Shown: positions 62,123 to 64,000 of the stretch, piece by piece
How the letters are laid out: the number at the start of each line of letters is the position of its first letter
Numbering within the stretch: the first letter of the stretch is position 1
Origin: VRUE01 sp963840565
Lineage (GTDB): Bacteria > Actinomycetota > Thermoleophilia > Solirubrobacterales > 70-9
Direction: 5' to 3'
Length of the DNA stretch: 64,000 nucleotides
Assembly (NCBI GenBank): GCA_963840565.1
Contig: CAWIZH010000002.1
Location: 1,116,001 to 1,180,000, forward strand
The notes under the pieces: model-generated
Databases searched by the model: none
Seen by the model: the letters and a program-made list of their open reading frames with translations, nothing else
What the model was told of the DNA's origin: nothing
Translations under genes and position numbers: made by a program

Positions 62123-63326
62123 AGTCAGCCGCCCAGGGAGGTGAACCCTCCATGACCGCGGTTGAGTAGCCGCTGAAGCTTCCCGCCGAGATGGCGGCTC
62201 TTGCGTGGGTCATCAGCTCCTGTAGATACGTCAAGTTGTGGAGGCAAAGGAGGCGGACTGCTGTGAGCTCCTCGGCGCGGGATAGGTAGCTGAGGTAGTC
62301 GCGGTCGTGGTGTTGGCAGGCCGGGCAGGGGCAGCCTGCGGCGATTGGGTTGCGGTTGCCTTCATGGCCGGACTTGCGCAGGTCTAGGCGGAAGCGGTTG
62401 GCGGGGTCGGGGACGAGGGCGACCCCGTGGCGGGCTAGGCGGGTCGGGACGGCGCAGTCGAAGACGTCGAGGCCGAGGGCGATGCCGGCGAGCAGGTCGT
62501 CGACCTCGCCGATGCCGAGCAGGTGCTTGGGCGTGGCTTCGGGAAGCATTGGAGCGGTCATTGCCAGCACCTCGCGCATCTCTGCCTTGTCGCGGCCGAG
62601 GGTGCCGCCGATTGCGAGACCGTCAACGCCTGCCGCCGAGATGTACTCGGCCGATTCACGCCGCAGGTCCTCGTGGACGCCGCCCTGGACGATTCCGAAG
62701 ACCGCCTGCCGTTGCGGTCCGTGCTCGCCGTGCCAGGCGAGGCAACGGTCGAGCCAGCGGTGGGTGCGCTCGGTCGAGCGGGCGGTGTAGTCGCGGTCGG
62801 CGTGAAAGGGGGTGCACTCGTCGAAGACCAGGGCGATGTCCGAGCCCAGCGCCGCCTGCACCTCCATCGAGACCTCGGGCGAGATGAACAGCTCCGCTCC
62901 GTCCCGATAGGAGCGGAAGTGCACGCCCTCCTCCTTGATCGAGACGACCGAGCCCTGGGCGCCACCCTGACGGCCGCTCCCCTTGACCTCGTTGGCGACC
63001 CCGCCGTGGGCCAGCGAGAAAACCTGAAACCCACCGGAATCGGTGATCAACGCCTTGTTCCACCCCATGAACCCATGCAGCCCGCCCGCCTTGGCGATCC
63101 GCTCGGGGCCCGGCGAGACAAACAGGTGGTATGTGTTCCCCAGCACCATCTCGTAGCCAAGATCAGCTACCTCGCGAGCCTCTAGGCCGCGCACCGTCCC
63201 TTTCGTCGCCAGGGGAATGAACGCGGGTGTGTGGACGACTCCATGAGCGGTGTACAGGACGCCGGTTCGGGCGGTCCCATCCCGCGCCGCAATCTCGAAA
63301 CTAAGCCTCTCCGGTTCTTGCCGCAC
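62121..63326 (-). CDS. tgt: tRNA-guanine transglycosylase (queuine/preQ1)
   Basis: 401 aa. The general-base Asp is in ALITDSGGFQVFSL, the nucleophile Asp in LDVFDCAVPTRLARHG, and the zinc site is CPCPACQHHDRDYLSYLSRA with a further ligand in LCLHNLTYL. It swaps guanine 34 for preQ1 or queuine in GUN-anticodon tRNAs. ATG at 63326. Intact frame. A single insert LAHGGVANEVKGSGRQGGAQ lengthens a loop compared with what I recall of the family. Confidence 0.94.
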   Translation of the reverse strand: MRQEPERLSFEIAARDGTARTGVLYTAHGVVHTPAFIPLATKGTVRGLEAREVADLGYEMVLGNTYHLFVSPGPERIAKAGGLHGFMGWNKALITDSGGFQVFSLAHGGVANEVKGSGRQGGAQGSVVSIKEEGVHFRSYRDGAELFISPEVSMEVQAALGSDIALVFDECTPFHADRDYTARSTERTHRWLDRCLAWHGEHGPQRQAVFGIVQGGVHEDLRRESAEYISAAGVDGLAIGGTLGRDKAEMREVLAMTAPMLPEATPKHLLGIGEVDDLLAGIALGLDVFDCAVPTRLARHGVALVPDPANRFRLDLRKSGHEGNRNPIAAGCPCPACQHHDRDYLSYLSRAEELTAVRLLCLHNLTYLQELMTHARAAISAGSFSGYSTAVMEGSPPWAAD

Positions 63327-63421
63327 GTCAATCGATCCTGTAGAAGGGCGACGGCGACCGCTCTGACGATGCCTCCCCCAGCACCGCAGGGTAATTCTGA
63401 GCGCCGAAGGCGCACATCATC

Positions 63422-63444
63422 AGCCCCGCCTCTGGCGGGGCTTA
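63422..63444 (-). terminator. hairpin at gpmI end
   Basis: AGCCCCGCC (63422-63430) pairs with GGCGGGGCT (63434-63442), overlapping the gpmI stop codon. Strong stem, no long T-tract. Confidence 0.55.
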
Positions 63445-64000
63445 GGCATCGACAGAGTGGTCGCCGTCGCCCCCCGCAAGCAGCGACTGTCCGGTCATGG
63501 CCTCGGGCTGAGGAATCCCAAGGAGTTGCAGCGCAGTAGGAGCCACGTCGGCGAGGATGCCGTGCTCGCGCAGCGTCACGCCGTCAGTGGTGACGATCAA
63601 TGGCACCGGATTGAGCGAGTGCGCGGTGTTGGGCGAGCCGTCCGGCTCGAGCATGTGGTCGCAGTTGCCGTGATCGGCGGTGACGATGCAGGCGCCGCCC
63701 TTCGCCGTAACCGCCTCGATCACGTCGCCGAGGCAGCCGTCGACCTCCTCGACCGCGGTCACCGCGGCCGGGATCACGCCGGTGTGGCCGACCATGTCGG
63801 GGTTGGCGAAGTTGATGATGCCGAAGCGGTAGTCCGCCGCCCCCCAGTGGCTGACAAAGGTGTCGGCGGCGGCGCGGGCGCTCATCTCCGGCTTGTGGTC
63901 GTAGGTGGGAACGTCGCGGGGAGAGTTGACCAGGTGGCGCTCCTCCCCCTCCCACTCCTGCTCGCGGCCGCCGTTGAAGAAGTAGGTGACGTGGGCGTAC
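63442..64000 (-). CDS. gpmI: 2,3-bisphosphoglycerate-independent phosphoglycerate mutase, C-terminal part
   Basis: Open to the window edge, 185 codons visible. Conserved C-terminal blocks: YAHVTYFFNGGREQEWEGEE, NSPRDVPTYDHKPEMSARAA, FGIINFANPDMVGHTGVIPA, and the metal-site ADHGNCDHMLEPDG. It interconverts 2- and 3-phosphoglycerate with Mn. Ends DHSVDA. The N-terminal two thirds lies beyond position 64000. Confidence 0.92.
   Translation of the reverse strand, partial: YAHVTYFFNGGREQEWEGEERHLVNSPRDVPTYDHKPEMSARAAADTFVSHWGAADYRFGIINFANPDMVGHTGVIPAAVTAVEEVDGCLGDVIEAVTAKGGACIVTADHGNCDHMLEPDGSPNTAHSLNPVPLIVTTDGVTLREHGILADVAPTALQLLGIPQPEAMTGQSLLAGGDGDHSVDA

Overview
High-GC actinobacterial chromosome. 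The nearest match I can argue for is class Thermoleophilia (Solirubrobacterales-like), by inference: about 70% GC, very high third-position GC, frequent GTG starts, a Gram-positive-type LexA box, a System I (Ccm) cytochrome c maturation set that is uncommon in Actinobacteria, and a very large secreted protein of a kind I associate with this class. Coding is dense on both strands, with many 4-bp ATGA/GTGA overlaps.

Layout. 0-6.2 kb: fatty-acid or acyl-CoA degradation genes (two acyl-CoA dehydrogenases, an acyl-CoA synthetase) plus a SnoaL-like protein and a class III aminotransferase. 6.2-18.4 kb: GGDEF/EAL protein, YyaL-type thioredoxin protein, MMPL exporter, glutamine synthetase, AhpD-like protein, two secreted proteins, RNase P RNA, an SDR and LexA with its operator. 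18.4-21.6 kb: a small accessory island directly behind tRNA-Leu, holding two small orphan proteins, an IS transposase, an XRE regulator and a winged-helix partner. 21.6-28.5 kb: Nramp and ZIP metal transporters followed by a two-component system driving a membrane redox set (b561-like protein, acidic tether, ApbE, ferric-reductase-like protein). 28.5-37.8 kb: mixed genes (secreted repeat protein, fatty acid desaturase, Usp, DUF2252, MFS exporter, GAP family). 37.8-41.6 kb: a zinc uptake operon with two permeases and Zur, under a Zur-like box. 41.6-48.5 kb: Dtd, PdxH, TetR regulator, methyltransferase, GNATs, a fused HicBA ORF and an alkane hydroxylase operon (alkB, rubredoxin, TetR). 48.7-57.1 kb: SecG and cytochrome c maturation (ccmF, ccmE; then ccmG, ccmH), split by an SDR and a roughly 2.9-kb secreted-protein gene. 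57.1-64 kb: a CpsD-like P-loop protein, ArgS, phosphoesterase, lipoprotein, Ser/Thr kinase, Tgt and the C-terminal part of GpmI.

Two features cut across the window. First, about twenty otherwise conserved genes, including glnA, lexA, secG and pdxH, carry one or several single-base frame breaks. I read these as consensus errors in the assembly rather than gene decay, and I annotate whole genes across the breaks. Second, gene ends repeatedly carry long, near-perfect inverted repeats. At least four share an architecture (G-rich outer stem, often an inner stem, sometimes a GTGGTGG-type left border), which suggests a dispersed repeat family.

The most promising candidates for something undescribed are the two-component/ApbE redox operon with duplicated 11-bp-period operator sites, the nested inverted repeat family, the regulated giant secreted protein, and the small-protein island behind tRNA-Leu.
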